A stretch of 64,000 nucleotides of DNA, from assembly GCF_003444775.1 (NCBI RefSeq), contig NZ_CP021082.1:62001-126000 (forward strand). Reading direction: 5' to 3'. The stretch comes from Deinococcus ficus. GTDB taxonomy: Bacteria > Deinococcota > Deinococci > Deinococcales > Deinococcaceae. The notes beneath the pieces are model-generated. The model was not told where the DNA came from, did not search any database, and saw nothing but the letters and a program-made list of their open reading frames with translations. Each line of letters starts with the position of its first letter. Within the stretch, counting starts at the first letter, position 1. Both the position numbers and the translations under genes were made by a program. Below, piece after piece: positions 33,867 through 44,332 of this stretch.

Positions 33867-34775
33867 TTACTGGACCACCACGAGGTCCAGGCTCGCCCCG
33901 TCCGCGGGGGGACGGACGGTGGGGCGGGCGCCGGGAGCGTCGGTGGTGCTGTACACGTCCACGAGGTCGCCCGCGTCCACGACGCCGTTGCCGTTGGCGT
34001 CCTGCACGGCGCTCAGGATGTAGGGGCGGTCCTCCAGCGCCGGGAAGGTGAAGGTGCCGCTGCCCGACACCGGCTGGATCTTGGTCGCGGGGCTCTGGCA
34101 GGTCGGGTCCTCGGCGTAGCAGGCCACCACCAGGGTGCCGGAGACGCTGCGGCCCTCGGGGGCGGTCACGGCGCCGCTGATGCCGATGCGGGGGAAGGTC
34201 TGGCCGGCCTTGTCGGTGCGGTAGAAGGCGTCAGCGGCGCCGGAGCCGTTCTGAGTCCGGGTGTACAGGGCTTCCCTGCCGTAGTCGTCCACGCTCAGCG
34301 CCCAGCGGCGCACGCTGGGGGTGACCGGCTCGTGCTTGACGGGGGCGCCGCACACGGTGGACTGCACGTCGCCTTCGCTGGGAGTGAAGGTCATCGTGTC
34401 GCCGTCGAAGGCGGCGCGGCCCCGTTCCACGCTGAGGATCTTGCTCTGGCACGACCCCGAGCCGACGGCCAGCAGGCCCGTGTACTGGTATGAGCCGTCC
34501 GCGCGCAGCTTGAGGATGAAACTGCTCCCCGTGGCGCCCTGCCACGCCCCGCTGTTCGGGTCGTAGTAGCCGATGGGTGACGCCGCGCCAGCCTGCCAGT
34601 CGCCGAGCAGCGCCGCGGGAACGACTGTGCTGCCGGTGTTGCCGCCAGGCGTCTCTCCACCCGTGTCCCCTGGAGGGGTGCCGGGCTCATCAGCGACGGG
34701 CGGGGGGCCGCCGCACGCGGCGAGCAGTGAGGTGAGGAGCAGCAAGGCAATGGTCATTCCGGTCGTCTTCTTCAT
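33867..34775 (-). CDS. predicted lipoprotein with a dockerin-like calcium motif
   Basis: This 302-aa exported protein has a lipobox (LLLTSLLAACGG) and a Pro/Gly/Thr-rich linker (~22-48). The first half (~50-190) repeats a lipocalin-like pattern around GDWQAGAASP and contains paired cysteines. The second half begins ISGAVTAPEGRSVSGTLVVA and ends with DANGNGVVDAGDLVDVYS, an EF-hand-like D-x-N-x-N-G loop. No catalytic site is recognised. AGGGAGA lies before the ATG at 34775. It may be a surface-attached binding protein. Confidence 0.7.
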   Translation of the reverse strand: MKKTTGMTIALLLLTSLLAACGGPPPVADEPGTPPGDTGGETPGGNTGSTVVPAALLGDWQAGAASPIGYYDPNSGAWQGATGSSFILKLRADGSYQYTGLLAVGSGSCQSKILSVERGRAAFDGDTMTFTPSEGDVQSTVCGAPVKHEPVTPSVRRWALSVDDYGREALYTRTQNGSGAADAFYRTDKAGQTFPRIGISGAVTAPEGRSVSGTLVVACYAEDPTCQSPATKIQPVSGSGTFTFPALEDRPYILSAVQDANGNGVVDAGDLVDVYSTTDAPGARPTVRPPADGASLDLVVVQ

Positions 34776-35115
34776 GGTGGTCTCCCTGAGTACTTCGCCC
34801 TCTTCGGGGGTGGGGCGACAGTAGGAAATGGGGTATGGCTGGTCGATGGCGGGAGGCGACGCCGCGTGGGGCGCGCATGAGGTCAGGTCGGTCAGGAGGC
34901 CCACAGGCCGGTGCGCAGTGCGTGACTGCACTACAAGGAGGAGGGGGAGCGCCGGTGGGCCACGTCTCCCCGCGCGGTCCGCGGGACCTGAAGGGTCCAG
35001 GTGAAGCAACACCTTCAGCAAGGGATCCGGGCGCAGGCGGCCTGAATCAGAGGGCGCTGTCTGGCGCTCACCCTGGACGCACGACATGGGCGCCTCAAAG
35101 GGGTTGCCCTGGTCG
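34776..35115. other. Intergenic, no gene seen
   Basis: About 340 bases between two minus-strand secreted protein genes. Open frames here are GC-driven. I see no clear promoter or hairpin. Confidence 0.4.
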
Positions 35116-35856
35116 TCAGTTCCCGCTCCCGGGCAGACGGACTTCGAGATACATGTTGGGCTGGTTGATGTTGTAGTCCCGCACGAACCCGCCCGTGAAG
35201 CTGGTGGACCACTGGAACGTGTTGGGGCTGGTGCGGCGCCGGATCTCCAGCGGTTTCCCGTTCAGTGTGGCCGTTACCTTGTAGGTGCCCCACATGATGT
35301 TGGGAATGACGGGACCGCTTCCGCTGGGCAGCAGCTTGAACGTGCGTGCCGTTCCGGCCGAGCCGTCGGCGAGCTTCCCGACCGGCGTCAGCGTCACCTG
35401 CACCTGCGCCGTGTCCACGTCGTACTCGCCGATGCCGCGCTCCACGAAGACGCAGGCGAGGTTGCCGTAGGGGTCCTCGGACGTGACGGGCTTGGGCTTC
35501 AGCACGAAGTCCCGAACGCCGCCTGCCACGCCGGCCACCGCGTCCGGGTTGTTGGGTACGAGTTCGACCTTCACGGTGGTGTCACCGTACTTGATCTTCA
35601 GTTTGGCGTAGACCTGGAACGTGAAGGGGAGCTTGCGGACATCCACCTTGTAGCGGCCCTGGGCGTCGGTGTACGTGACGAGGCTGCTGTCGTACGACAG
35701 CGTGTTGTCCACGTCGATTTCCACGCCTGGGAGGGGCTGGCCCTTCTCGTTGACGACGGTGCCGGTGATGAACCCCTTCTGGGCGGGTGTGGCGGCACTG
35801 GCGGCGGAGGCCAGCAGAGTGGTGGTGAGCACGGCGGCGAGGGTGATCTTGTTCAT
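35116..35856 (-). CDS. secreted carboxypeptidase-regulatory-like domain protein
   Basis: This 246-aa exported protein has a signal peptide MNKITLAAVLTTTLLASAAS cleaved after ASA-A. Residues ~27-90 form a CarboxypepD_reg-like beta sandwich (ITGTVVNEKGQPLPGVEIDV and QGRYKVDVRKLPFTFQVYAK), often seen in surface-binding proteins. The C-terminal half is another beta domain (GTYKVTATLNGKPLEIR) without known motifs. AAGGAG precedes the ATG at 35856. The DNA following 33867-34775 is in the same direction, and both products look like cell-surface components. Confidence 0.7.
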   Translation of the reverse strand: MNKITLAAVLTTTLLASAASAATPAQKGFITGTVVNEKGQPLPGVEIDVDNTLSYDSSLVTYTDAQGRYKVDVRKLPFTFQVYAKLKIKYGDTTVKVELVPNNPDAVAGVAGGVRDFVLKPKPVTSEDPYGNLACVFVERGIGEYDVDTAQVQVTLTPVGKLADGSAGTARTFKLLPSGSGPVIPNIMWGTYKVTATLNGKPLEIRRRTSPNTFQWSTSFTGGFVRDYNINQPNMYLEVRLPGSGN

Positions 35857-36162
35857 GGCGCTTCTCCTTGGGCAACCGGTCCGGGCTGCTTCCTCTGTGC
35901 CGCGAAGGTAGGCAAGGGAGCATGGCTGGCCGGTGGCAAGGTGCCGGTTCTCACGTCGGGTGGAGGCTGGGATGGAGATCCAGGGCGCCGCAGGAGCAGG
36001 ACCTCGCCGGCAGGGGGTCGACCTGCTCCGGCGGCGGCTGTCCCGGTTCAGGGCCGGGCTGCCCCGCATGGAGAGCGGCCTTGCCGGAGACGCCCGGGCA
36101 AGGCTGAACGTGGACTTCACGGAACCGTGCCCCGAACGGAACGGCGGCGGGTAGGCTTGAAC
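35857..36162. other. Intergenic between divergent genes
   Basis: About 300 bases. I see no credible gene. Promoters for both directions must lie here, but no clear -35/-10 pair stands out. Confidence 0.35.
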
Positions 36163-37413
36163 ATGGCACGCTCTCCTGGCATCTTTCCGACGTTCTTTCT
36201 TTCCGGTTTTGAATGTTCCACCTTTCACTGGCAGCATCAGGGCCGGCGTGACCTGATCGCCGAGACCCAGCATGACCGTCACGTCCAGGAGGACTACGCG
36301 ATGCTGCGCAGCCTCGGCATCGCCGTTGCGCGTGAGGGCATCCCCTGGCCCCTGGTCGAACGCGGTGGACAGTTCGACTTCTCGCGCCTGGATCCGGTGA
36401 TCGAGGCGATGAACCGCTCGCAGATCATGCCGATCTGGGACCTGTGCCATTACGGGTATCCGGACGACCTCGACCCTCAGGCGCCGGACTTCGCGGAGCG
36501 TTTCGCGCGGTACTGTCACGCGGCGGCCCATTACGTCACCTCGCGCACACGAACGCCCGGGCCGTCATTTTTCACGCCCATCAACGAGATCACCTTCTTC
36601 TCGTTCTGTGGCGGCGAATGGGGCTGGGTCGCGCCGTACCTCAAAGGCAGGGATCACCGGATGGCGCTGCGCCTCGCGTTGTGCCGGGCCGCCATCGCAG
36701 GGGTGGGCGCGATTCGCGAGGTCGATCCTCGGGCGCGCATGGTGAATGTCGATCCGCTGGTCTACGTGGTGCCGCCCGCCGACCGGCCCGATCTCGCTGA
36801 TGAGGCTCGGCACGAGACCTTTGAGGACACCTTCACGGCCTGGGACATCCTCGCGGGGCGGCTGCATCCTGAACTCGGCGGTTCGCCGGAGATTCTCGAC
36901 ATCGTCGGCGTGAACTGCTACTCGTTCGGGCAGATGGAATTCCGGGAGTCCGGTCCCCATCAGGCCCTCGGGCCCCGGGACGAGCGCATTCAGCCGCTTG
37001 CGGAGCTGCTCGGCGTGGTCTGGGAGCGTTACGGGCGCCCGATCATCATCGCCGAGACGAGCGGACTGGCCGAAGGCCGCCCGGCCTGGCTCAAGGACGT
37101 GATGGAGGAGTCGCTGGCGGCCATGGCGCGCGGCATTGACCTGCACGGCGTCTGTCTGTTCCCGGCGGTGGACATGCCCGACTGGCACAAGGGAACGTGG
37201 CTGCACAACGGCATCTGTGACCTGATCGAGGAAGGCGGCCAGCTGCGGCGTGCGCCGTACCCTCCCTATGTGGAGGAACTGCGACGCTGGCAGAAACGGC
37301 TCAACCGGGTCACCGTGCTCGACGAGGATCCCTTCAGCGATCCGGTGGACCTGGAGGAGGTACGGGCGGCCGCCCAGCAGCTGCAACTTCAACCGGACCG
37401 CGACTGGTCGTGA
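36163..37413 (+). CDS. GH1/clan-A glycosidase-like protein
   Basis: This 416-aa cytoplasmic protein has the (beta/alpha)8 layout of family 1 and related glycosidases. The strand-4 region PGPSFFTPINEITFFSFC carries the expected acid/base Glu after Asn. The strand-7 region RPIIIAETSGLAEG carries a candidate nucleophile Glu. Early residues GFECSTFHWQHQGRRDLIAE resemble the substrate pocket of beta-glucosidases. The length is a little short for GH1. The true substrate is unknown. A longer upstream frame was not used because it lacks protein character. Confidence 0.75.
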   Translation: MARSPGIFPTFFLSGFECSTFHWQHQGRRDLIAETQHDRHVQEDYAMLRSLGIAVAREGIPWPLVERGGQFDFSRLDPVIEAMNRSQIMPIWDLCHYGYPDDLDPQAPDFAERFARYCHAAAHYVTSRTRTPGPSFFTPINEITFFSFCGGEWGWVAPYLKGRDHRMALRLALCRAAIAGVGAIREVDPRARMVNVDPLVYVVPPADRPDLADEARHETFEDTFTAWDILAGRLHPELGGSPEILDIVGVNCYSFGQMEFRESGPHQALGPRDERIQPLAELLGVVWERYGRPIIIAETSGLAEGRPAWLKDVMEESLAAMARGIDLHGVCLFPAVDMPDWHKGTWLHNGICDLIEEGGQLRRAPYPPYVEELRRWQKRLNRVTVLDEDPFSDPVDLEEVRAAAQQLQLQPDRDWS

Positions 37414-37440
37414 ATGGCCCACTCCAGGCCCGTCGCAGGC

Positions 37441-37689
37441 TCAGCCGTTGGGGGTTGCCGCGTCGCCGTTGCCAGATATCAGAGTCACCGCGCTCAGGCT
37501 GGGGGAAGGGTTCCGGACCGGCGTGCCTGTCCCGTCACCGGAGTTCCGCGAGAAGGCGCGGACCTCGGTCCTGAAAAACCTCCGGCCGCACAGCAGAGAC
37601 CAGTGAAAGGTATCGAATGTGAAGAGGGTGCCGGCGAACAGAACAGGAGTACTGGGTGCTGTGGTGTGCTCCAGGGCGCTGAAGGTCAC
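37441..37689 (-). CDS. possible fragment of an exported protein (82 aa)
   Basis: The minus-strand frame reads MTFSALEHTTAPSTPVLFAG, then FDTFHWSLLCGRRFFRTEVR and NPSPSLSAVTLISGNGD. It has a protein-like flow of aromatic and beta residues, but no start signal and no known family. It may be the 3' part of a lost gene. It is listed with low weight. Confidence 0.25.
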   Translation of the reverse strand: MTFSALEHTTAPSTPVLFAGTLFTFDTFHWSLLCGRRFFRTEVRAFSRNSGDGTGTPVRNPSPSLSAVTLISGNGDAATPNG

Positions 37690-37708
37690 TCGCAGCGAGG
37701 AAGCAGGT

Positions 37709-38752
37709 TCACACCCGGCTGATGCGTTTCTCGGAAGGGTTCTCGCCGGGGAGGGGGTGCTGGTCCGCCGCCGGGTCCTGTTGAAGGAGGGCGCGGGCGG
37801 TGTTTTCGTCGGTGATGAGCGTGTTCATCAGCTGGCCCAGGAGGGCGGCACGCAGCGCTTCTACTTTGCCGAGGCCGCTGGCCACGCAGATGGCATGGGG
37901 GGCCTGCTGCATGAGACGCAGGTCGGGTCCACTGGCGCGGGCGTTGAGGGACACGGTGTCGTAACTGCCGTCTGCGCGGTAGAAGACGGTGGCGATGTCG
38001 CCGACCACGCCCTCGGCGTCGAGCCGGGACAGGTCCTGCGGGTCGAGGATGCCGGACACGTAGACGTGGCTGGGGCGGTGGGCCTGGCGGCTGCCCACGG
38101 AGTACAGCAGCACGTCGGCCTGGGCTTGCAGTTGAAGCACGTGCTGCACGCTTCGCTCACGCCACATGGCCTCTTTCGTGGCGGGATCGTCGAAGAAGGT
38201 GGGGATGGGGAAGAGGTGGGCGCGCCCGCCGTAGGCGCGGGAAAAGCGGGTGATGGTGTCGGTGATGAAGCCTCCGGTGAAGTCCACGGCGCTCGCGCTG
38301 CCGTTGAGCTGCACGAACTCGAGGTTGCTGAGGCGCCGCGGTTGCAGCACGCGGGACACGGCGTCCAGGGTGTTGCCCCAGGCGAGGCCCACGGTCTGCC
38401 CAGGCCGCACGACGCTGCCGAGCACGCTGGCGGTCGCGACGGCGACCCGGTCGAGCCAGGTGTCCTCGGTGCTGTTCACCGGTACCCCCACGACATGGGC
38501 GTGCAGGAACGGGTAGCGCGTCTGGAGCTGGACTTCCAGGCTCTGCGGGTGGGCCTGCGGGTCATGGATGCGGATTTCCACCAGGCCGGTGCGCCGGGCC
38601 ATCGTGAGGAGACGGCTGACCTTCGGGCGGGAGAGGCCAAGTTCCCGCGCGATGGCGTCGGTCGTCAGGCCCTGGTGGTAGTACAGACGGGCCACCTGCA
38701 CCGCCTGGGCGGCCTGATCGTCGGTCACGGCAGTGGTCACGTCCATCAGCAT
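37709..38752 (-). CDS. SorC/DeoR-type sugar-binding transcriptional regulator
   Basis: This is a 347-aa regulator. Residues ~15-70 form a helix-turn-helix (YYHQGLTTDAIARELGLSRP-KVSRLLTMARRTGLVEIRI), as in the SorC class. The rest is the sugar-phosphate-isomerase-like effector domain (TVGLAWGNTL; then ..QADVLLYSVGSRQ; then ICVASGLGKVEALRAALLG). The ligand should be a phosphorylated polyol or sugar. It is divergent from an esterase gene and near glpK and glpD. Matching operators occur at both places, so it probably controls glycerol use. Two adjacent ATGs (38752, 38746) are possible starts. Confidence 0.85.
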   Translation of the reverse strand: MLMDVTTAVTDDQAAQAVQVARLYYHQGLTTDAIARELGLSRPKVSRLLTMARRTGLVEIRIHDPQAHPQSLEVQLQTRYPFLHAHVVGVPVNSTEDTWLDRVAVATASVLGSVVRPGQTVGLAWGNTLDAVSRVLQPRRLSNLEFVQLNGSASAVDFTGGFITDTITRFSRAYGGRAHLFPIPTFFDDPATKEAMWRERSVQHVLQLQAQADVLLYSVGSRQAHRPSHVYVSGILDPQDLSRLDAEGVVGDIATVFYRADGSYDTVSLNARASGPDLRLMQQAPHAICVASGLGKVEALRAALLGQLMNTLITDENTARALLQQDPAADQHPLPGENPSEKRISRV

Positions 38753-38774
38753 ACGGCGCCGCGGACCATCCACT

Positions 38775-38811
38775 CTGAACATCTGTTCAGTCCCGTTGAC
38801 AATCTGTTCAA
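38775..38811. promoter_or_regulatory. Tandem operator pair, 21-bp spacing, between regulator and esterase genes
   Basis: Two 16-bp dyads, CTGAACATCTGTTCAG (38775-38790) and TTGACAATCTGTTCAA (38796-38811), have centres 21 bp apart, two helical turns. They match the pair upstream of glpD. They lie between the divergent regulator and esterase genes, where a bound protein could control both. Confidence 0.7.
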
Positions 38812-38962
38812 GACGTGTTGAGATCAGTGGCGTCATCACCCATCGCTTTCCCGCTTGAACGCGCTGGACCGATTCGTGCGCCGCCTCCGGGCGCCACGAA
38901 GGGATCCCCGGCGCAGCCATTTCGTTCGACTGGCCGGTCGCCCCGGCCAAAGGAGGCGTCAT

Positions 38963-40729
38963 TTGAAAACGTCCAGAAGTTCCCTGCTCCTTGGACTGGG
39001 AGCTGCGCTGATCCTGATCGGCGGCCTGATCGCGTTCTGGGCCCAGACCGCAGGCGGGCAGGTGAGGGTCCGAGACGTGAGGTTCATGGGCGCGAACGGC
39101 GCGCAGCTCAGTGGCCTGCTGTACATCCCCCGGGGGGTCAGCGCCGAGAAACCGGCCCCAGGGATCCTGGCGGTTCACGGCTACATCAACTCCCGCGAGA
39201 CCCACGCGGACTTTGCCATCGAATTCGCCCGGCGCGGCTACGTCGTGCTGAACATGGACCAGGCCGGGCACGGTTTCAGCGACGGGCCCGCCTTTGCCAA
39301 CGGCTTTGGTGGGCCCGCCGGGCTGGCCTACCTGCGGAGCCTGGACCTGGTCGACAAGGACAACATCGGTCTGGAGGGCCACTCCATGGGCGGCTGGACG
39401 ATCCTCAACGCCGCGGCCGCCTATCCGGACGGGTACAAGGCCATGGTCCTCGAGGGGTCCTCCACAGGCTCGGGCTTCGCGCCGGAAGGCACACCGACCT
39501 CACCGCGCAACCTCGCGGTCGTTTTCAGCAAATACGACGAGTTCTCGGGCCTGATGTGGGAAGTGCCCCGCGCGCTCGACGTCGCCCAGAGCACAAAACT
39601 CCAGAAGGTGTTCGGGGCGACTGGCCCGGTCGAGCCGGGCCGCGTGTACGGCGACCTGGCCGCGGGCACCGCACGCGTCCTCTACACCCCGAACACCACG
39701 CACCCTGGGGATCACCTGTCCCGTGACGCCATCGGCAACGCCGTGTCCTGGTTCGGGCAGACCCTGGAGGGCGGCACGCCCCTGCCGGTCAGCAACCAGA
39801 TCTGGCCCTGGAAGGAATTCGGCACCACGCTCGGCTGGTTCGGATTCGTCCTGGTGGTGCTGGGAAGCGGCGGCCTCCTGCTGCAGACGCGCAGCCTCGG
39901 CGGCCTGAACCGGGTGCCCAGCCAGCCCCAGGGCGCCGCCGGTCCAGGCTGGTGGCTGGGCGCCCTGGTCATGCTGGCCGTGCCCGTGCTCACGTACTTC
40001 CCGTTCTTCCGCCTGGGGGCCGAGTGGCTCAAACCCAGCAGCCTGTGGCCCCAGAGCATCACCAACCAGATCATGGTCTGGGCACTGCTGAACACTGTGA
40101 TCTCGCTGGTGCTGTACCTGCTCTGGCGCGCCACCGCCCGTCGTCAGCTCGCCGCCGCGCCAGCGGTGGACGCGCCGGCCCAGCCTGATGGCGTGCCCGC
40201 CGCACGGGGCAGCACCTGGAGTGAGATCGGGAAGAGCGCGCTGGTGGCCCTGGGGGCTGTCGGCACTGGCTACCTGTCGCTCCTGCTCACGTCCTATTTC
40301 TTCAACGTGGATTACCGGTTCTGGTTCGTGGGCCTGAAGCCGATGACCACGGGACAGTTCAGGATGTTCCTGGCCTACCTGATTCCCTTCACGCTCTACG
40401 CCCTGATGGCGGCCACCGTGCTGCACCGGCAGATGCGGCGCAGCGCGCGCGGCTCCATGCTCACGAACGCGCTGCTGCTGGCAGGCGGGTTCCTGCTCTT
40501 CCTGCTCGTGCAGTACGGCACCCTGTTCAGCACGGGGCAGCTGTTCACGGCCGGCGAGCCGCTGAACGTGATCGTGGCGATCCAGTTCCTGCCGATCCTG
40601 GTCATCCTGGCCATCTTCATGACCTACTTCGCCCGCCGCACAGACCGCGTGTACACGGGCGCGTTCGTGTCGTCCCTGTTCCTGACGTGGTACATCGTGG
40701 CGGGCCAGGCCACGCAGTTCGCGTTCTAG
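38963..40729 (+). CDS. alpha/beta hydrolase fused to a polytopic membrane region
   Basis: This is a 588-aa membrane protein. A first helix (LLLGLGAALILIGGLIAFWA) is followed by an extracytoplasmic alpha/beta hydrolase domain (~25-285): GILAVHGYINSRE, the nucleophile Ser in GLEGHSMGGW and the final His in NTTHPGDHL. About eight more membrane segments fill residues ~300-588. The start is the TTG at 38963, because AAAGGAGG lies six bases upstream; an ATG at 38855 would add 36 basic residues without a ribosome site. It precedes glpK in the same direction and shares operators with glpD. A role in releasing or moving glycerol or glycerides at the membrane is inferred only. Confidence 0.75.
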   Translation: MKTSRSSLLLGLGAALILIGGLIAFWAQTAGGQVRVRDVRFMGANGAQLSGLLYIPRGVSAEKPAPGILAVHGYINSRETHADFAIEFARRGYVVLNMDQAGHGFSDGPAFANGFGGPAGLAYLRSLDLVDKDNIGLEGHSMGGWTILNAAAAYPDGYKAMVLEGSSTGSGFAPEGTPTSPRNLAVVFSKYDEFSGLMWEVPRALDVAQSTKLQKVFGATGPVEPGRVYGDLAAGTARVLYTPNTTHPGDHLSRDAIGNAVSWFGQTLEGGTPLPVSNQIWPWKEFGTTLGWFGFVLVVLGSGGLLLQTRSLGGLNRVPSQPQGAAGPGWWLGALVMLAVPVLTYFPFFRLGAEWLKPSSLWPQSITNQIMVWALLNTVISLVLYLLWRATARRQLAAAPAVDAPAQPDGVPAARGSTWSEIGKSALVALGAVGTGYLSLLLTSYFFNVDYRFWFVGLKPMTTGQFRMFLAYLIPFTLYALMAATVLHRQMRRSARGSMLTNALLLAGGFLLFLLVQYGTLFSTGQLFTAGEPLNVIVAIQFLPILVILAIFMTYFARRTDRVYTGAFVSSLFLTWYIVAGQATQFAF

Positions 40730-40764
40730 CGGCTGTCCCCGCTCCGGGCGCCGCGTCCTGCCCT

Positions 40765-40794
40765 GCCGTGCCCCGCCTGCCTGGGGGGCACGGC
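40765..40794 (+). terminator. Hairpin between the esterase gene and glpK
   Basis: A 10-bp perfect stem (GCCGTGCCCC / GGGGCACGGC) with a 10-nt loop. It lacks a U-tract, so it may attenuate rather than stop transcription into glpK. Confidence 0.45.
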
Positions 40795-40850
40795 ATTCAC
40801 ACAGCGGAAGCGCCGCTCCCGCTTGAGTTCAGACCGTCCGAGGAGACCTC

Positions 40851-42371
40851 ATGTCCAAATTCATTCTTGCCCTGGATCAGGGCACGACCAGCAGCCGCGC
40901 GATCGTCTTCGACCGGGAGGGCCACATCCGCTCGGTGGCCCAACGGGAATTCCAGCAGCACTTCCCCGAACCGGGCTGGGTGGAGCACGACGCGGCGGAA
41001 ATCTGGAGCACCCAGAGCGGTGTCGCGCAGGAAGCGATCGTGCGGGCCGGCCTGCGGGCAAGTGACATCGCCGCGATTGGCGTGACCAATCAGCGCGAGA
41101 CGGTGGTGGTCTGGGACCGTGCCAATGGCCAGCCCATCCACCGCGCGATCGTCTGGCAGGACCGGCGGACCTCCGCGCTGTGCGACAGCCTGCGTGCGCA
41201 GGGCCTGGAAGCGACCTTCCAGCGCAAGACGGGGCTGCTGCTTGACGCGTACTTCAGCGGCACCAAGGTCCGCTGGATCCTGGATCACGTGCCCGGCGCG
41301 CGGGAGCGGGCGGAACGGGGCGAGCTGGCCTTCGGGACGGTGGACAGCTGGCTGGTGTGGAACCTGACCGGGGGGGCGCTGCACATCACGGACCCGTCGA
41401 ATGCCAGCCGGACGCTGCTGTACGACATTCACCGCGGTCAGTGGGACGACGAGCTGCTGGGCCTCCTGGACGTGCCCCGGTCGATGTTGCCGGAGGTGCG
41501 CAGCAGCAGCGAGGTCTACGGCGAGACGGCCGAGGGTCTCTTCGGAAGTCGCATTCCCGTGGCGGGGATCGCGGGGGATCAACAGGCGGCGACCTTCGGC
41601 CAGCGCTGCCTGGAGCGGGGAATGGCGAAGAACACCTACGGCACCGGGTGCTTCATGCTGCTGAACACGGCGGAGGAGGCGGTGCCCAGCCAGCACAAGC
41701 TGCTCACGACCGTCGCGTGGCAACTGGACGGGACGCGCACCTACGCCCTGGAAGGCAGCGTCTTCGTGGCGGGTGCGGTGATCCAGTGGCTGCGGGACAG
41801 CCTGAAGATCATCCGGTCGAGCAGCGAGGTGGAGGCTCTGGCGGCCAGTGTGGAGTCGTCGGAGGGCGTCTTCCTGGTCCCGGCCTTCGTGGGGCTGGGC
41901 GCGCCGTACTGGGACAGCTACGCCCGGGGGACGATGGTGGGTCTGACTCGCGGGACCACCAGTGCCCACATCGTCCGTGCGGCGCTGGAATCCATCGCCT
42001 ATCAGTCGGCGGAGCTGCTCACGGCCATGCATCAGGACAGCAGTACGCCCCTCCTGGAGCTGCGGGTGGATGGGGGGGCCAGTACCAACGACCTGCTGAT
42101 GCAGTTCCAGGCCGACATCCTGGGGGTGCCGGTGGTGCGTCCCCAGGTGACGGAGACGACGGCGCTGGGCGCGGCCTACCTGGCCGGTCTCGCGGTGGGC
42201 TACTGGTCGGGACCCGAGGAGATCAACCGGCAGTGGCAGGTGGGCCGCACGTTCGAGCCGCGGATGCCGGTCGCGGAACGGGAGCACCGCATGGACCGCT
42301 GGCGTCAGGCGGTAGAACGCAGCCGCGCCTGGGCGGAACTGGACGCGCCGGACAGTGCGCCTCAGTCCTGA
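40851..42371 (+). CDS. glpK: glycerol kinase
   Basis: This 506-aa FGGY-family kinase phosphorylates glycerol to glycerol 3-phosphate with ATP. It starts with the phosphate-binding motif [19 protein letters not shown]. Family landmarks follow: [41 protein letters not shown] in the second domain and the C-terminal [20 protein letters not shown]. The full length matches GlpK. GAGGAG lies before the ATG. The gene has no operator of its own in its 120-base upstream gap, so it is probably read with the esterase gene. Its product is then oxidised by the GlpD encoded 107 bases downstream. Confidence 0.95.
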   Translation: MSKFILALDQGTTSSRAIVFDREGHIRSVAQREFQQHFPEPGWVEHDAAEIWSTQSGVAQEAIVRAGLRASDIAAIGVTNQRETVVVWDRANGQPIHRAIVWQDRRTSALCDSLRAQGLEATFQRKTGLLLDAYFSGTKVRWILDHVPGARERAERGELAFGTVDSWLVWNLTGGALHITDPSNASRTLLYDIHRGQWDDELLGLLDVPRSMLPEVRSSSEVYGETAEGLFGSRIPVAGIAGDQQAATFGQRCLERGMAKNTYGTGCFMLLNTAEEAVPSQHKLLTTVAWQLDGTRTYALEGSVFVAGAVIQWLRDSLKIIRSSSEVEALAASVESSEGVFLVPAFVGLGAPYWDSYARGTMVGLTRGTTSAHIVRAALESIAYQSAELLTAMHQDSSTPLLELRVDGGASTNDLLMQFQADILGVPVVRPQVTETTALGAAYLAGLAVGYWSGPEEINRQWQVGRTFEPRMPVAEREHRMDRWRQAVERSRAWAELDAPDSAPQS

Positions 42372-42404
42372 TGGACGGTGCTGCACCGTCGCCAGTCACA
42401 ACCG

Positions 42405-42441
42405 TGTAACATATGTTCAAGAATATTGAACGTTTGTTCAA
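42405..42441 (+). promoter_or_regulatory. Tandem operator pair upstream of glpD, 21-bp spacing
   Basis: TGTAACATATGTTCAA (42405-42420) and TTGAACGTTTGTTCAA (42426-42441) share the half-site TGTTCA with the sites near the SorC-type regulator, and again lie 21 bp apart centre to centre. They sit 37-73 bases before the glpD start, in the promoter zone. Confidence 0.75.
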
Positions 42442-42477
42442 TCAAGTCGCCCTCTCTGCCTCCCGAAAGGAGCCGCC

Positions 42478-44040
<1,563 letters not shown>

Positions 44041-44153
44041 GGCAGGGCCCACTGCGCCCCTTGCGTCACCGCCGAACTGTCCACTGCACTGACCCTCACC
44101 CAATGGCCTTGGAGTCCAGCGGCAGGTTTCGGAGGCATCTCCAGAACAATGGC

Positions 44154-44200
44154 GTGACCGGTCAGCGGCCGTCTCAAAGACAAGGTCGCCGACCGGTCAC
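44154..44200 (+). terminator. Long hairpin after glpD
   Basis: A perfect 10-bp stem (GTGACCGGTC / GACCGGTCAC) with further pairing inside (AGCGGCC against GGTCGCC) lies ~115 bases after glpD and before the convergent LacI gene. It is a likely terminator region. Confidence 0.5.
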
Positions 44201-44332
44201 CCGCAGGGCGCAGGCCGTCCGGAGTCCACGGGAGCGATTCAGCTGACTCCATGAAGGCGAATCCGCCTGCGGGTCCTTCACCCCAAGCGATTGTTTGTCC
44301 AGCCCTGTGTCAGCGTCGTTGATCCGGGCGCT

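Noticed and set aside
35086..36162. N-terminal extension of the GH1-like protein to about 775 residues
   Set aside because: The added 359 residues are low-complexity and lie antisense to a well-supported secreted protein gene; the enzyme fold begins at 36163.
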